NCBI RefSeq assembly: GCF_001544215.1
Contig: NZ_BCQB01000014.1
Location: 1 to 58,391, forward strand
Length of the DNA: 58,391 bases
Reading direction: 5' to 3'
Source of the DNA: Enterococcus durans NBRC 100479 = LMG 10746
GTDB lineage: Bacteria > Bacillota > Bacilli > Lactobacillales > Enterococcaceae
Position numbers and translations under genes: made by a program. Shown here piece after piece: positions 15,124-22,638 of the stretch. Below the pieces are notes generated by a model. It did no database searches. It had not been told where the DNA came from and was given only the letters and a program-made list of their open reading frames with translations. Each line of letters starts with the position of its first letter. The stretch's first letter is position 1.

Positions 15124-15399
15124 TTATGTTTTAGATTCCTTGAATTGTTCCCATTCATCAATCAATTGGCTATAAGTAGCCATTAATTTTTCTTGCTCTT
15201 GTTGCTCTCGAATCGACAAAAAATCAGTTTGATCCATTAATTCTAAATATTCTGTTCGGTATTCAATGTTCACCATACCCGCTTTACTACATAGTAATTG
15301 ATCCTGATTTTCTTTCACTTTGAATAAATGCTCCTTCTTTAAGATTTTTAATTCCGTGCCAACTATAAGCACAATTCTGTAAAGAAGAATCATTTTCAA
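15124..15399 (-). CDS. hypothetical protein (91 aa)
   Basis: The frame opens with a TTG at 15,399 (AAGGAG 6 bases upstream) and has an in-frame ATG at 15,393. It is a helical, highly charged protein (MDQTDFLSIREQQEQEKLMA) with no signal peptide. It is the last gene of the secretion operon before the candidate oriT. No family is recognised. Confidence 0.55.
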   Translation of the reverse strand: MKMILLYRIVLIVGTELKILKKEHLFKVKENQDQLLCSKAGMVNIEYRTEYLELMDQTDFLSIREQQEQEKLMATYSQLIDEWEQFKESKT

Positions 15400-15436
15400 A
15401 GGATTCTCCTTATTTATTCATCTTTCATAGGAAGTT

Positions 15437-16438
15437 CTAAATCACCACTTTTCCTAAAACATATGGTTTGTTTTGTTGAATATTACTCCCATCTAACCAC
15501 AATTTCCCAATGCCATATCGTAGACTTGCTTCAACTTTATAAAAATTGTAGACCTCTTTTCTTCGGTCGATTGTTTTCGTCTCCTGTCCATCTTTTAAAG
15601 TAGATCTGATGCCCTTAACGGTTACTTCATGGATACTCGTGTGAACGATATCCGTATGGATCAACTCCTCATACTTTCCAAAATCAACGTAATACTCATA
15701 GCCGCTCAGCGTCGGAATCAGATCAATAACCATTTCTTTTTCGATTGATCTTTTAATGAGTTTTATAAATACACAACCAAACAAAGCGAGAATAAAGCTT
15801 ACTTCAAACAAATACATATATCCATTTATAAATTGATCAATCGTCGTTAAGAAGTTCTTTATCCCCTCTACCGTTCTTCCAGATTGTTCGAACCGATCTG
15901 TTAGAGTCGTTAACATACTGCCTAAGATAAGTAAGTCCAATAAACTTTTGAAAAGTTTACTCATTGTTAAATTTTGCCTGACAAATTGGACGAGTAAGTA
16001 ACTAAAAATAGAAAAGCACATGACACACATTATTGTCATTTCTGCCGTGAAAATATTTGACGCCGCGATCTGTTTTGGCTCACTTAACAAGTAATAGGCC
16101 ACCCCATAGACCACCACCAAATAGCCGATTAAAGTAACCATAAGTGAAGCCATATAACTAAAAAGTTTTCCTATTGGCCATAATTGCAATGCCCAAAATT
16201 CCTTTCGTTTGCTATTTCTTTTCAGAGGAAGCCACGTATGTTCGATCCAGTCATTGGATTTTATTTCGATTTCTTCCTTAAATTCTTTCTTCTTTTCTTG
16301 CCAATGAGGGGGCATAATTTCGTTGAGCTGTATGCATAGGTAAAGTAACATAACACACGATAACGTACTCATTAACCCCTTAAGTAACAGATCTTCGTCA
16401 GAGAACAAAAGAAAAAGCGTTCCGACGATCACGGACAC
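15437..16438 (-). CDS. multi-pass membrane protein, start displaced by a frameshift
   Basis: The protein has an N-terminal membrane pair, a cytoplasmic stretch, two to three further helices (VTLIGYLVVVYGVAYYLL, MCVMCFSIFSYLLVQFV, LFEVSFILALFGCVFIKLI) and a soluble C-terminal domain. The open frame begins only at a GTG at 16,438 with no ribosome site. If the T7 run at 16,500-16,506 had one more base, the gene would begin at a GTG at 16,509 behind AAGGTGG. It would then read MKKKYQKFLWISYIALFIVG and run on in frame. So either the assembly lost a base or the gene is 5'-damaged. It sits at the end of the type IV secretion operon. Confidence 0.7.
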   Translation of the reverse strand: MSVIVGTLFLLFSDEDLLLKGLMSTLSCVMLLYLCIQLNEIMPPHWQEKKKEFKEEIEIKSNDWIEHTWLPLKRNSKRKEFWALQLWPIGKLFSYMASLMVTLIGYLVVVYGVAYYLLSEPKQIAASNIFTAEMTIMCVMCFSIFSYLLVQFVRQNLTMSKLFKSLLDLLILGSMLTTLTDRFEQSGRTVEGIKNFLTTIDQFINGYMYLFEVSFILALFGCVFIKLIKRSIEKEMVIDLIPTLSGYEYYVDFGKYEELIHTDIVHTSIHEVTVKGIRSTLKDGQETKTIDRRKEVYNFYKVEASLRYGIGKLWLDGSNIQQNKPYVLGKVVI

Positions 16439-16529
16439 ACTGACGAGAAACCCAACGATAAATAGGGCGATATAGCTAATCCATAAAAACTTTTGATACT
16501 TTTTTTCACATAGAACCCACCTTGATTTT

Positions 16530-16760
16530 TTATTTATTATCAGCTGTAAAATATTTTTTAGCAGCTATATATAGAGATTCAAAAGATCTCAATTTTAATG
16601 TGTCTAAATTCTTTCTACCATTCTTCAGTTCAGATATTGTCGTGTTAGATAAATTCACTTCTTGACATACATCTTTGACTTTTACAACTTTGAGATAGGC
16701 TTTAATCAATACTTTCTGCTCAGCGAAAATATCTTTGCCGACCAAGTTCGCTCGCTTCAT
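16530..16760 (-). CDS. small helix-turn-helix protein (76 aa)
   Basis: This 76-residue protein begins MKRANLVGKDIFAEQKVLIK. The helix-turn-helix is visible in VKDVCQEVNLSNTTISELKN, a Cro/CI-like pattern. GGTGGAG lies upstream of the ATG. It is embedded in the secretion operon between a VirB-type membrane-anchored gene and a multi-pass protein. A local regulator of transfer gene expression is the obvious idea, but its target is unknown. Confidence 0.7.
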   Translation of the reverse strand: MKRANLVGKDIFAEQKVLIKAYLKVVKVKDVCQEVNLSNTTISELKNGRKNLDTLKLRSFESLYIAAKKYFTADNK

Positions 16761-16782
16761 TTCTTTCACTCCACCTGTTCTA

Positions 16783-17589
16783 CTAAATATTTTCTTTTGT
16801 AATACGATCAATTTTTTCTTGAAGTTTTTGAATGATCTCTTCTTGATCTTTCATTTGCGTTTTCGATGTTTCAATTTCTTGCTGGTAACCATTAATCTTA
16901 TTTTCAGTGTTTTCCTGATCATCTGCGACTTGATAAGGCAACTGATCTTTTAGTTTCTTCACTAATTCTTCATTCAAATCTATGGTTGCTTGGAAAGATT
17001 CAATTTGTTTTTGTGCTACTTTTTGTTCTTTCTTGTATCCTTTCACTTTGTAATTGATCGCATGTTGTTCATAATCTTTGTCTTTCACTTGATCTTTGAC
17101 CTTATCTTCGTGAATATAAAAAATCAGATCTTGCGGTTCTTGCATATCCACCTTTGGATCGATTTTTTCAGGAATAATGGTTAATCGCATAGCAATATAT
17201 TCTTCTGGTACATGCGATAGCTTCACTGCAAAATAATCATCAGAAACTTTGGTCACTTCGGCTTTTATTGCTTGATAATCCCCTTTAGCTGTCTTTACTT
17301 CTACGCGATAATTAAGATTAGCCAGTTCTTTTAATAAGCTTTGATCTTCATCGTCGATCGCAAATTCAAAAACTAATTGCTGATTTGCTCCTTTTTCTTT
17401 TGAAACCATCGTCAGTTCCTTCGTGTTTAAGAATGCGTTCGTGCTTACCTCATCTGGTATGTCTACCTTCTTGTGCGTATAAATCGGACTAGCAAGAATC
17501 AAAAAGCCGAGAATCATAAAGATTCCCAGCCATCTAAGATAACTTTTTCGTTTTTTGAAACGTTGTCTTGCTCCTTTTTTCTTACTCAT
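16783..17589 (-). CDS. membrane-anchored coiled-coil protein (268 aa)
   Basis: The protein starts MSKKKGARQRFKKRKSYLRW, a strongly basic head. One membrane helix (LGIFMILGFLILASPIY, residues 20-37) follows, then an extracytoplasmic beta domain (about 45-165) and a C-terminal coiled coil (YKKEQKVAQKQIESFQATID, then EIIQKLQEKIDRI). The ATG at 17,589 has AGGAGG upstream. It starts 10 bases after the VirB8-like gene ends. The topology suits a structural channel component outside the membrane. No named family is recognised. Confidence 0.7.
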   Translation of the reverse strand: MSKKKGARQRFKKRKSYLRWLGIFMILGFLILASPIYTHKKVDIPDEVSTNAFLNTKELTMVSKEKGANQQLVFEFAIDDEDQSLLKELANLNYRVEVKTAKGDYQAIKAEVTKVSDDYFAVKLSHVPEEYIAMRLTIIPEKIDPKVDMQEPQDLIFYIHEDKVKDQVKDKDYEQHAINYKVKGYKKEQKVAQKQIESFQATIDLNEELVKKLKDQLPYQVADDQENTENKINGYQQEIETSKTQMKDQEEIIQKLQEKIDRITKENI

Positions 17590-17599
17590 TTTCTTCCTC

Positions 17600-18250
17600 C
17601 TAACGAGTGAAATAACTAAAGTCTGTGACTTTCCATTGACCATCTACTTGTTTTTCAGTGACAGTTAATCCACCTTTTATTTTTTGCGGTTTGACATCTT
17701 TGAATTGAGGATTGCCGATTGTATAATCAACAAATACGACAAAATTTTGTTCCTCTTTTACACTGCTTGTTTGAGCGTAAGTTTGCACGTCACCTAATGT
17801 AAAGGAGTAACTTCCGTAATCATCATGTTGGTGATCATCGTCTGCAGGACTTAATTTGTCAATCACTTCTTGGGTTGCTACATCTTTTAGTTTTTCCGTT
17901 AATTCATTTCTGCTTAATGATTTATCAATGGCCAATTTACCGAACTCTTCTGCCGTCTTACTTTGTGCTTCAGTTACTTCTTCTTTTGCTTTTGTGCCAT
18001 CTTGTTGCTTCAGCTGATCGATTTCTTGGTTTTTCTCATTAATAGTTTGATTTAACTTGTCGATCTTTGCCTGCGCTGAAGAGGAATTTTTTTTGAGCTT
18101 CTCAGAGGCGTTTTTAGCCACTTCTTCAATTTTATAGGTATTTGTATTTGTCGCTTGTTCCTCTTTCAGCTGCCAAAACAACGCGATATTGCCGATTAAA
18201 CTAACGCTAATTGCAGCTGTTAAGACGATTTTTAAAGTTTTATTTTCCAT
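17600..18250 (-). CDS. VirB8-like channel protein (216 aa)
   Basis: This protein has a short cytoplasmic start, one membrane helix (IVLTAAISVSLIGNIALFW, residues 8-26) and a coiled-coil stalk (residues 38-90). A C-terminal domain of about 110 residues has a strand pattern compatible with the NTF2/VirB8 fold (FVVFVDYTIGNPQF, GLTVTEKQVDGQWKVTDFSY). The closing WKVTDFSYF is typical of NTF2-like VirB8/TcpC/TraM domains in Gram-positive systems. It lies 15 bases after the VirB1-like hydrolase. The function would be scaffolding of the transfer channel. Confidence 0.65.
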   Translation of the reverse strand: MENKTLKIVLTAAISVSLIGNIALFWQLKEEQATNTNTYKIEEVAKNASEKLKKNSSSAQAKIDKLNQTINEKNQEIDQLKQQDGTKAKEEVTEAQSKTAEEFGKLAIDKSLSRNELTEKLKDVATQEVIDKLSPADDDHQHDDYGSYSFTLGDVQTYAQTSSVKEEQNFVVFVDYTIGNPQFKDVKPQKIKGGLTVTEKQVDGQWKVTDFSYFTR

Positions 18251-18265
18251 ATTTTTTCTCCTGAT

Positions 18266-19471
18266 CTATTTTTTGCTGCTATTCAAAAATGGTAATGGAT
18301 CGATCCATGTACCATCATCTGTGAATGCGTGTCCTTGTGCTTGACGCCAATCCATTCGAGTGAAGCCTAAATGCAAGTGTGCTGTATCTCGTATCCCGAT
18401 TACTTGACCAACTTTCACTTGATCGCCTACTTTCACACGAGAATTTCCTGTACTATTCGCAAATTCTTGATACACCATATTCAAGCCATCGTAATTGATC
18501 ACGATCACACATGCGCCTAAACCTGAAATACCAGGATTTCCAACGTACACGACTTTTCCACCATGAACCGCATGAATCTCACTTCCTGGATGATCAACTG
18601 AACCAAAGTCTAATCCATCATGGAAGCCATTCGGACGGAATTCACCGCCTGGATTCGTTCCAAATAATTGACCACAGCTGAAGGAACTTTTATCTAAACT
18701 GCTGCCAGGGAATGGATTCGTCCATTCACCAGTAATTGTGCCATTATCATTACCACCTTCACCCCAATGTTTCATCGCGAATTCATCATATTCGGTTAAT
18801 TTATTAGAAGTGATAATTGACATACAACCTGTATAATACGGACTATCTTCAGTAATTCCTGCAGCGGCATAACCACCTCGTCCTAAGATCAATAAGCTTG
18901 CGCCAGGGCTTTTATTTCCTACACACGCATTAAAATTTGATTGTGTGGCTACCATAAAGCCGTAATAGGAGAATGCAGCTTTTGAGTTGGGAAACTTCAT
19001 ATACCAGCCACCTTCAATGCCACCAATTCCTCGTGCAGTTCCTTTAGGAAACAGACAACCATCAAACCAAGTAATCCCAAAATAGTTGAGATCATTTCTT
19101 GCGGACGCCGATGTACCAAACGCTGATTCATAACCGTATTGCGAAAGGATCACACTTGGTAATAATTTATATTTCACTGCTGCACCTACAGCATATTGCG
19201 CAATCTCATCAGAAAAAGGGCCTCTTCCTTTGATTTCTTTATAAATGGGTAATCCTTCCGAATATTCTCCTGTAAAAGCGTCGCCACCACTACTTGAATC
19301 TGAATCAGAATGATCAATCGAACCCGCCGCAAGTATTAGAAAAAGGGTCACGAACACAGTAATCAAAATAGTAATCAAACCTGCAGAAGTACCAAACAAC
19401 CACAAAAATAAGCGTCGCTTTGCACGACGCTTAACATACTGCTTGATTAAACTTTCATTTTGGTTTTCCAT
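18266..19471 (-). CDS. VirB1-like cell-wall hydrolase (glucosaminidase + M23)
   Basis: This 401-residue bifunctional wall hydrolase has a basic head and a membrane anchor (ITILITVFVTLFLILAAG, residues 33-50). A glucosaminidase/lysozyme-type domain (about 75-235) contains PSVILSQYGYESAFGTSASA with its catalytic Glu. A C-terminal M23 peptidase domain (about 265-395) has FHDGLDFGS (zinc His and Asp) and TAHLHLGF (HxH), all ligands present. Such enzymes open peptidoglycan locally so the channel can pass. The gene overlaps the VirB4 stop, so they are translationally coupled. The domain order matches other Firmicute T4SS hydrolases. Confidence 0.9.
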   Translation of the reverse strand: MENQNESLIKQYVKRRAKRRLFLWLFGTSAGLITILITVFVTLFLILAAGSIDHSDSDSSSGGDAFTGEYSEGLPIYKEIKGRGPFSDEIAQYAVGAAVKYKLLPSVILSQYGYESAFGTSASARNDLNYFGITWFDGCLFPKGTARGIGGIEGGWYMKFPNSKAAFSYYGFMVATQSNFNACVGNKSPGASLLILGRGGYAAAGITEDSPYYTGCMSIITSNKLTEYDEFAMKHWGEGGNDNGTITGEWTNPFPGSSLDKSSFSCGQLFGTNPGGEFRPNGFHDGLDFGSVDHPGSEIHAVHGGKVVYVGNPGISGLGACVIVINYDGLNMVYQEFANSTGNSRVKVGDQVKVGQVIGIRDTAHLHLGFTRMDWRQAQGHAFTDDGTWIDPLPFLNSSKK

Positions 19472-21495
19472 TATTTTCCTCCATCAAACAATTTTAATTG
19501 ACGTTTGTTCGGACTAAAATGAACACGAATGGTTTCTTTTGAGCCAAAATTGATCACAGCGTCTCCTTGATTTTGTTGAGGAATGGATTCTAATTCTGAG
19601 TTTGTCATTGATTTACCAACTAATCCTTCTATATGACGTAAAATAGATTCATCCATACGCATAAAGATCTTCGTAGAAGAAAATTCAAAGACTTTCTTCA
19701 GTTTCGAGAAGTTATCAGAAGACATATTTTCTGGCACCATTTCTTGTGGGGATTGTGTAGCTAAAACAGTCATTGCTTCTACTTTACGCATTTCTCGTTG
19801 AAAGTTTGTGACATAATTTACCGTTTCAATAAAATCTGGATTAATCGCATTATGGCACTCATCGATCATCGCCAAAAAGCGTTTGAAGTCTTGTTCTTCC
19901 ATTTGTTTTTCTTTAATTAAGCGTCGTTGTCTTCGTCCTTGAATCAATGCCTGATTCCAAATCAACGTCATCGCCATGTACATTTGACATTGTTGTACCC
20001 CTCGATCTAAGCCTGTAATAGAGTCAATGTCAAAAAAGACCAACTGTTGTTGGTCAAGGTGTCGAATCGTACTATGCCCATCAAAAATCATGCCATACGT
20101 CTCACATAAGGATTCTACGATGGATTCCATTTCTTCTTTTCGATTCTTTTTCTCTTGGGAAGCACCTGGTAATTCCAGTTGTCCTAAAAAGTCTAAAAAT
20201 TCTTTGAACGTCGGATAAGCTTCTGGATCTTTACCTGTGACTTGCGTATCAGTATTTGAACGCGAATTTGAGGAAGTAAAGCCGCGTGGTGCTGTTCCAT
20301 ACTCTTCATAAAAACGATTTAAGTAGGTCTTAAATTCTGCTTTCATCGTTCCTTTTAGCTGAGGACTCACTAACTGTACCTGATAGACCACTTTGTCTAA
20401 GTGCGTTTGATAGGACGCTGCTTCATTGATCTTCAAATCTTTGACTGATCCATCGTCATATAAACTGGATGCTTCATCATACGTCCGTGTGGCAAATATC
20501 TCTAAAGGATTGATCATTCCGTCAGATCCGTCTAAACGCACCATAATACCGTTATATTCCTTTAAGAAAGGAATAAAGTCTTTTCCCTTTTCAAAGCCCC
20601 AAATAAAGTCTCCTGCAGCTAAATGGGCTTCCGCGATCATTTTAAGAACGGTCGATTTACCAGCTCCCATCATTCCTAGAAGCAAGGTATTAGTAGACAA
20701 CCGTACACTATTTTTATACGTCGCATTCCAGACAAATGGGCCGCCTGTCATGGTTTCCCCATATTGTGTACCTCCTGGATCTTTTAGCGTTTGGTGGTGG
20801 AACGGGAAACCTCCGCCAATGTTTAACGATGGTAGTGATTGCCCTTTGATATTTCCGAACCATTCAGCTTGTTCATCGAACATGGTAAACATCGATTGCC
20901 AATCTCGTTTGGTTTTATGCAGATAGGTCACCGCACGATAATCCATCCCTTTGAGATTTTCAATCAGTTCCTGCGCTCGTTCATCTACTTCTTGAATCGT
21001 GTTTCCGTAAACATGTACTCTCACTTTGACTTGTTTAGAAATTTCACCATTAGAAGTCAATTTTCGGGCATATTCCGCTAGTTCCAGGTATTCTTCTGCG
21101 CTTTTATTTCGGTCAGTCGCTTTTCGTTCGTTATCTGATCGATCATTTAATTCATCTAAGGCACGATTGATTTGATCAATCACTTTTTGCTTTTCATCTG
21201 TGCTAACATCGAGTGTGGCCACTGTATGAGGATTGTTCATGAGATTGGCCAACCAAAAAAGCGTTGGATTTTTTGTGTAGTGATAAACTGTCACACACCG
21301 TGAATAACCATTTCCATAGGTCACATACTCTTCATCGAAATTTAATCCACCTTGTGGCATCACTTGTTTTAAAAAATCTAAATCATACCCTTTGGATTTT
21401 AAAATTTCGATTTCCCGATTTCCTAGTTGCTTTAATGGATCAAGTACTTTTTGATCATTTTGTGGTGAAAAAGCTGTTTTAATCGCTTCTAACAT
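19471..21495 (-). CDS. virB4: VirB4-like conjugation ATPase (CD1110 family)
   Basis: This 674-residue ATPase powers the type IV channel. Walker A is LLGMMGAGKSTVLKM (near residues 272-286) and Walker B is FLAMIDECHNAI, followed by LATQSPQEM. The first 230 residues form the partner-binding domain with the segment YSRCVTVYHYTKNPTLFWLA. The length fits the CD1110/TrsE-type VirB4 proteins of Gram-positive elements. Its start overlaps the end of a 50-codon gene by 7 bases, and its own end overlaps the hydrolase start. It is intact. Confidence 0.95.
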   Translation of the reverse strand: MLEAIKTAFSPQNDQKVLDPLKQLGNREIEILKSKGYDLDFLKQVMPQGGLNFDEEYVTYGNGYSRCVTVYHYTKNPTLFWLANLMNNPHTVATLDVSTDEKQKVIDQINRALDELNDRSDNERKATDRNKSAEEYLELAEYARKLTSNGEISKQVKVRVHVYGNTIQEVDERAQELIENLKGMDYRAVTYLHKTKRDWQSMFTMFDEQAEWFGNIKGQSLPSLNIGGGFPFHHQTLKDPGGTQYGETMTGGPFVWNATYKNSVRLSTNTLLLGMMGAGKSTVLKMIAEAHLAAGDFIWGFEKGKDFIPFLKEYNGIMVRLDGSDGMINPLEIFATRTYDEASSLYDDGSVKDLKINEAASYQTHLDKVVYQVQLVSPQLKGTMKAEFKTYLNRFYEEYGTAPRGFTSSNSRSNTDTQVTGKDPEAYPTFKEFLDFLGQLELPGASQEKKNRKEEMESIVESLCETYGMIFDGHSTIRHLDQQQLVFFDIDSITGLDRGVQQCQMYMAMTLIWNQALIQGRRQRRLIKEKQMEEQDFKRFLAMIDECHNAINPDFIETVNYVTNFQREMRKVEAMTVLATQSPQEMVPENMSSDNFSKLKKVFEFSSTKIFMRMDESILRHIEGLVGKSMTNSELESIPQQNQGDAVINFGSKETIRVHFSPNKRQLKLFDGGK

Positions 21496-21641
21496 GTACA
21501 GTCACCTCTTCTTGTTTGATTCTTTACTTGGTGAAAAGATTGCCCTTTTCCCAACTTACCCAGGCTTAAAGTGTGAGGAAATTTTCTAGTGGTCTCTTCC
21601 TTCGGAACATCTTTTTCTAACCATATCAACGGATATTTCAT
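21489..21641 (-). CDS. small ORF coupled to virB4 (50 aa)
   Basis: A 50-codon frame beginning MKYPLIWLEKDVPKEETTRK has GGAG 8 bases before its ATG. It fills the gap between the TrsD-like gene and virB4, and its stop codon overlaps the virB4 start. The product is basic, with no membrane segment. Its placement and coupling make it credible even though no family is recognised. It could also act mainly as a translational coupler. Confidence 0.55.
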   Translation of the reverse strand: MKYPLIWLEKDVPKEETTRKFPHTLSLGKLGKGQSFHQVKNQTRRGDCTC

Positions 21642-21657
21642 TCTCTCTTCTCCATTC

Positions 21658-22251
21658 CTACTCATCATTCATATTATTCATTCGATAAAGAATCTTGATC
21701 AATTCTTTTTTGTAGAGTGGTTTTAACCCTAAAATGCCACTAGATCGCATTAACTGACGGTTTCTGGTTTGTAAATCCTTGATTGTCTTTCCTTCAATGA
21801 TGAAAAAGAAGCTTAAGTCAGGACGTTCTTGTTCTGCTCGTTTCAATTCCTGGATTTCCTCTACTAATTTCTTTTCATATTTTCTTAATCGCTGTAGATT
21901 TCTTCCTAAGGATTGTTCCATACGATTTTTATCTAATAACTGCCGCTTTTGCACGATTTGTTCCGTTAGATCCGTCTCTGTGGTCAAATTAACTAACTTA
22001 ATTGTTGGCACATACGTACGCATGACGGTGGTCAACTGATTCATTCGTTCTAGTTTCTCTTGTTCATTTAATCCTTCCACGTCTGTAGAAACTACACGAT
22101 AATAACGTTGAAAATGATCTTCTTTAGTAACTAAGACTCCCTCTTCTGTACAGGATTTATAAGGAAATAAATCCAAGATAGAGCGTTCTTCTGGTTTTCC
22201 AAACTGAAAAATGGATTTCTTATCAACTGAATTTTGTCCTTTGACTCGCAT
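21658..22251 (-). CDS. TrsD-like conjugation protein (197 aa)
   Basis: This soluble 197-residue protein begins MRVKGQNSVDKKSIFQFGKP. The motif KSCTEEGVLVTKEDHFQRYY resembles the N-terminal part of VirB4-type proteins and the separate TrsD-like proteins that precede TrsE in staphylococcal and enterococcal transfer operons. A central coiled coil (NLQRLRKYEKKLVEEIQEL) and the segment LSFFFIIEGKTIKDLQ follow. Its ATG follows the DUF5592 gene stop without a gap. Membrane partnering with VirB4 is inferred. Confidence 0.75.
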   Translation of the reverse strand: MRVKGQNSVDKKSIFQFGKPEERSILDLFPYKSCTEEGVLVTKEDHFQRYYRVVSTDVEGLNEQEKLERMNQLTTVMRTYVPTIKLVNLTTETDLTEQIVQKRQLLDKNRMEQSLGRNLQRLRKYEKKLVEEIQELKRAEQERPDLSFFFIIEGKTIKDLQTRNRQLMRSSGILGLKPLYKKELIKILYRMNNMNDE

Positions 22252-22584
22252 TTATTCATCCTCCTTATACGTGCCATGATAATTTCGGTTAGGATCTAAC
22301 GCATGATAGTGGTTCTTATCCGTAAAGAAAATAGATTCGATAATCGCAAAAATCTGGCGTTGACCAGGGTTATTATAGGGGCGCCAAACAATCACTAAAG
22401 CTATCGCAATCCATAAGCCATAATTCAAGAGTGCAAAAAAGAGTGGTAAGTGGACAAGATTATTGACTATTTTCGCCCAAAAAAAGCAACCACCAAGCGT
22501 TAATAGATCTAAAAAGAAAAAGGCGAAAAACTTCCATTCCCCACTAAATCTTGGAGGATTTTTCATGTTAATATATTTATCCAT
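22252..22584 (-). CDS. DUF5592 / PrgI-VirB3-like membrane protein
   Basis: This 110-residue protein starts MDKYINMKNPPRFSGEWKFF. It has two closely spaced membrane helices (FFAFFFLDLLTLGGCFFWA and FFALLNYGLWIAIALVIVW), then a cytoplasmic tail. That is the topology of VirB3/PrgI proteins, and the sequence matches DUF5592. The start at 22,584 has AAGGGG upstream; the longer frame lacks a ribosome site. It directly precedes the TrsD-like and VirB4 genes, as VirB3 normally does. Confidence 0.8.
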   Translation of the reverse strand: MDKYINMKNPPRFSGEWKFFAFFFLDLLTLGGCFFWAKIVNNLVHLPLFFALLNYGLWIAIALVIVWRPYNNPGQRQIFAIIESIFFTDKNHYHALDPNRNYHGTYKEDE

Positions 22585-22612
22585 AAATGATTTCCCCTTT
22601 TCATACATAGAA

Positions 22613-22638
22613 AAAAGGCCTAACTCGTAGGCCTTTTA
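22613..22638 (-). terminator. terminator at the end of the VirB6-like gene
   Basis: The 10-bp perfect stem AAAAGGCCTA/TAGGCCTTTT at 22,613-22,638 has a T-rich run on the minus strand. It overlaps the stop codon of the VirB6-like gene. It may set a lower expression level for virB3, trsD and virB4 or force use of a separate promoter. Confidence 0.7.
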
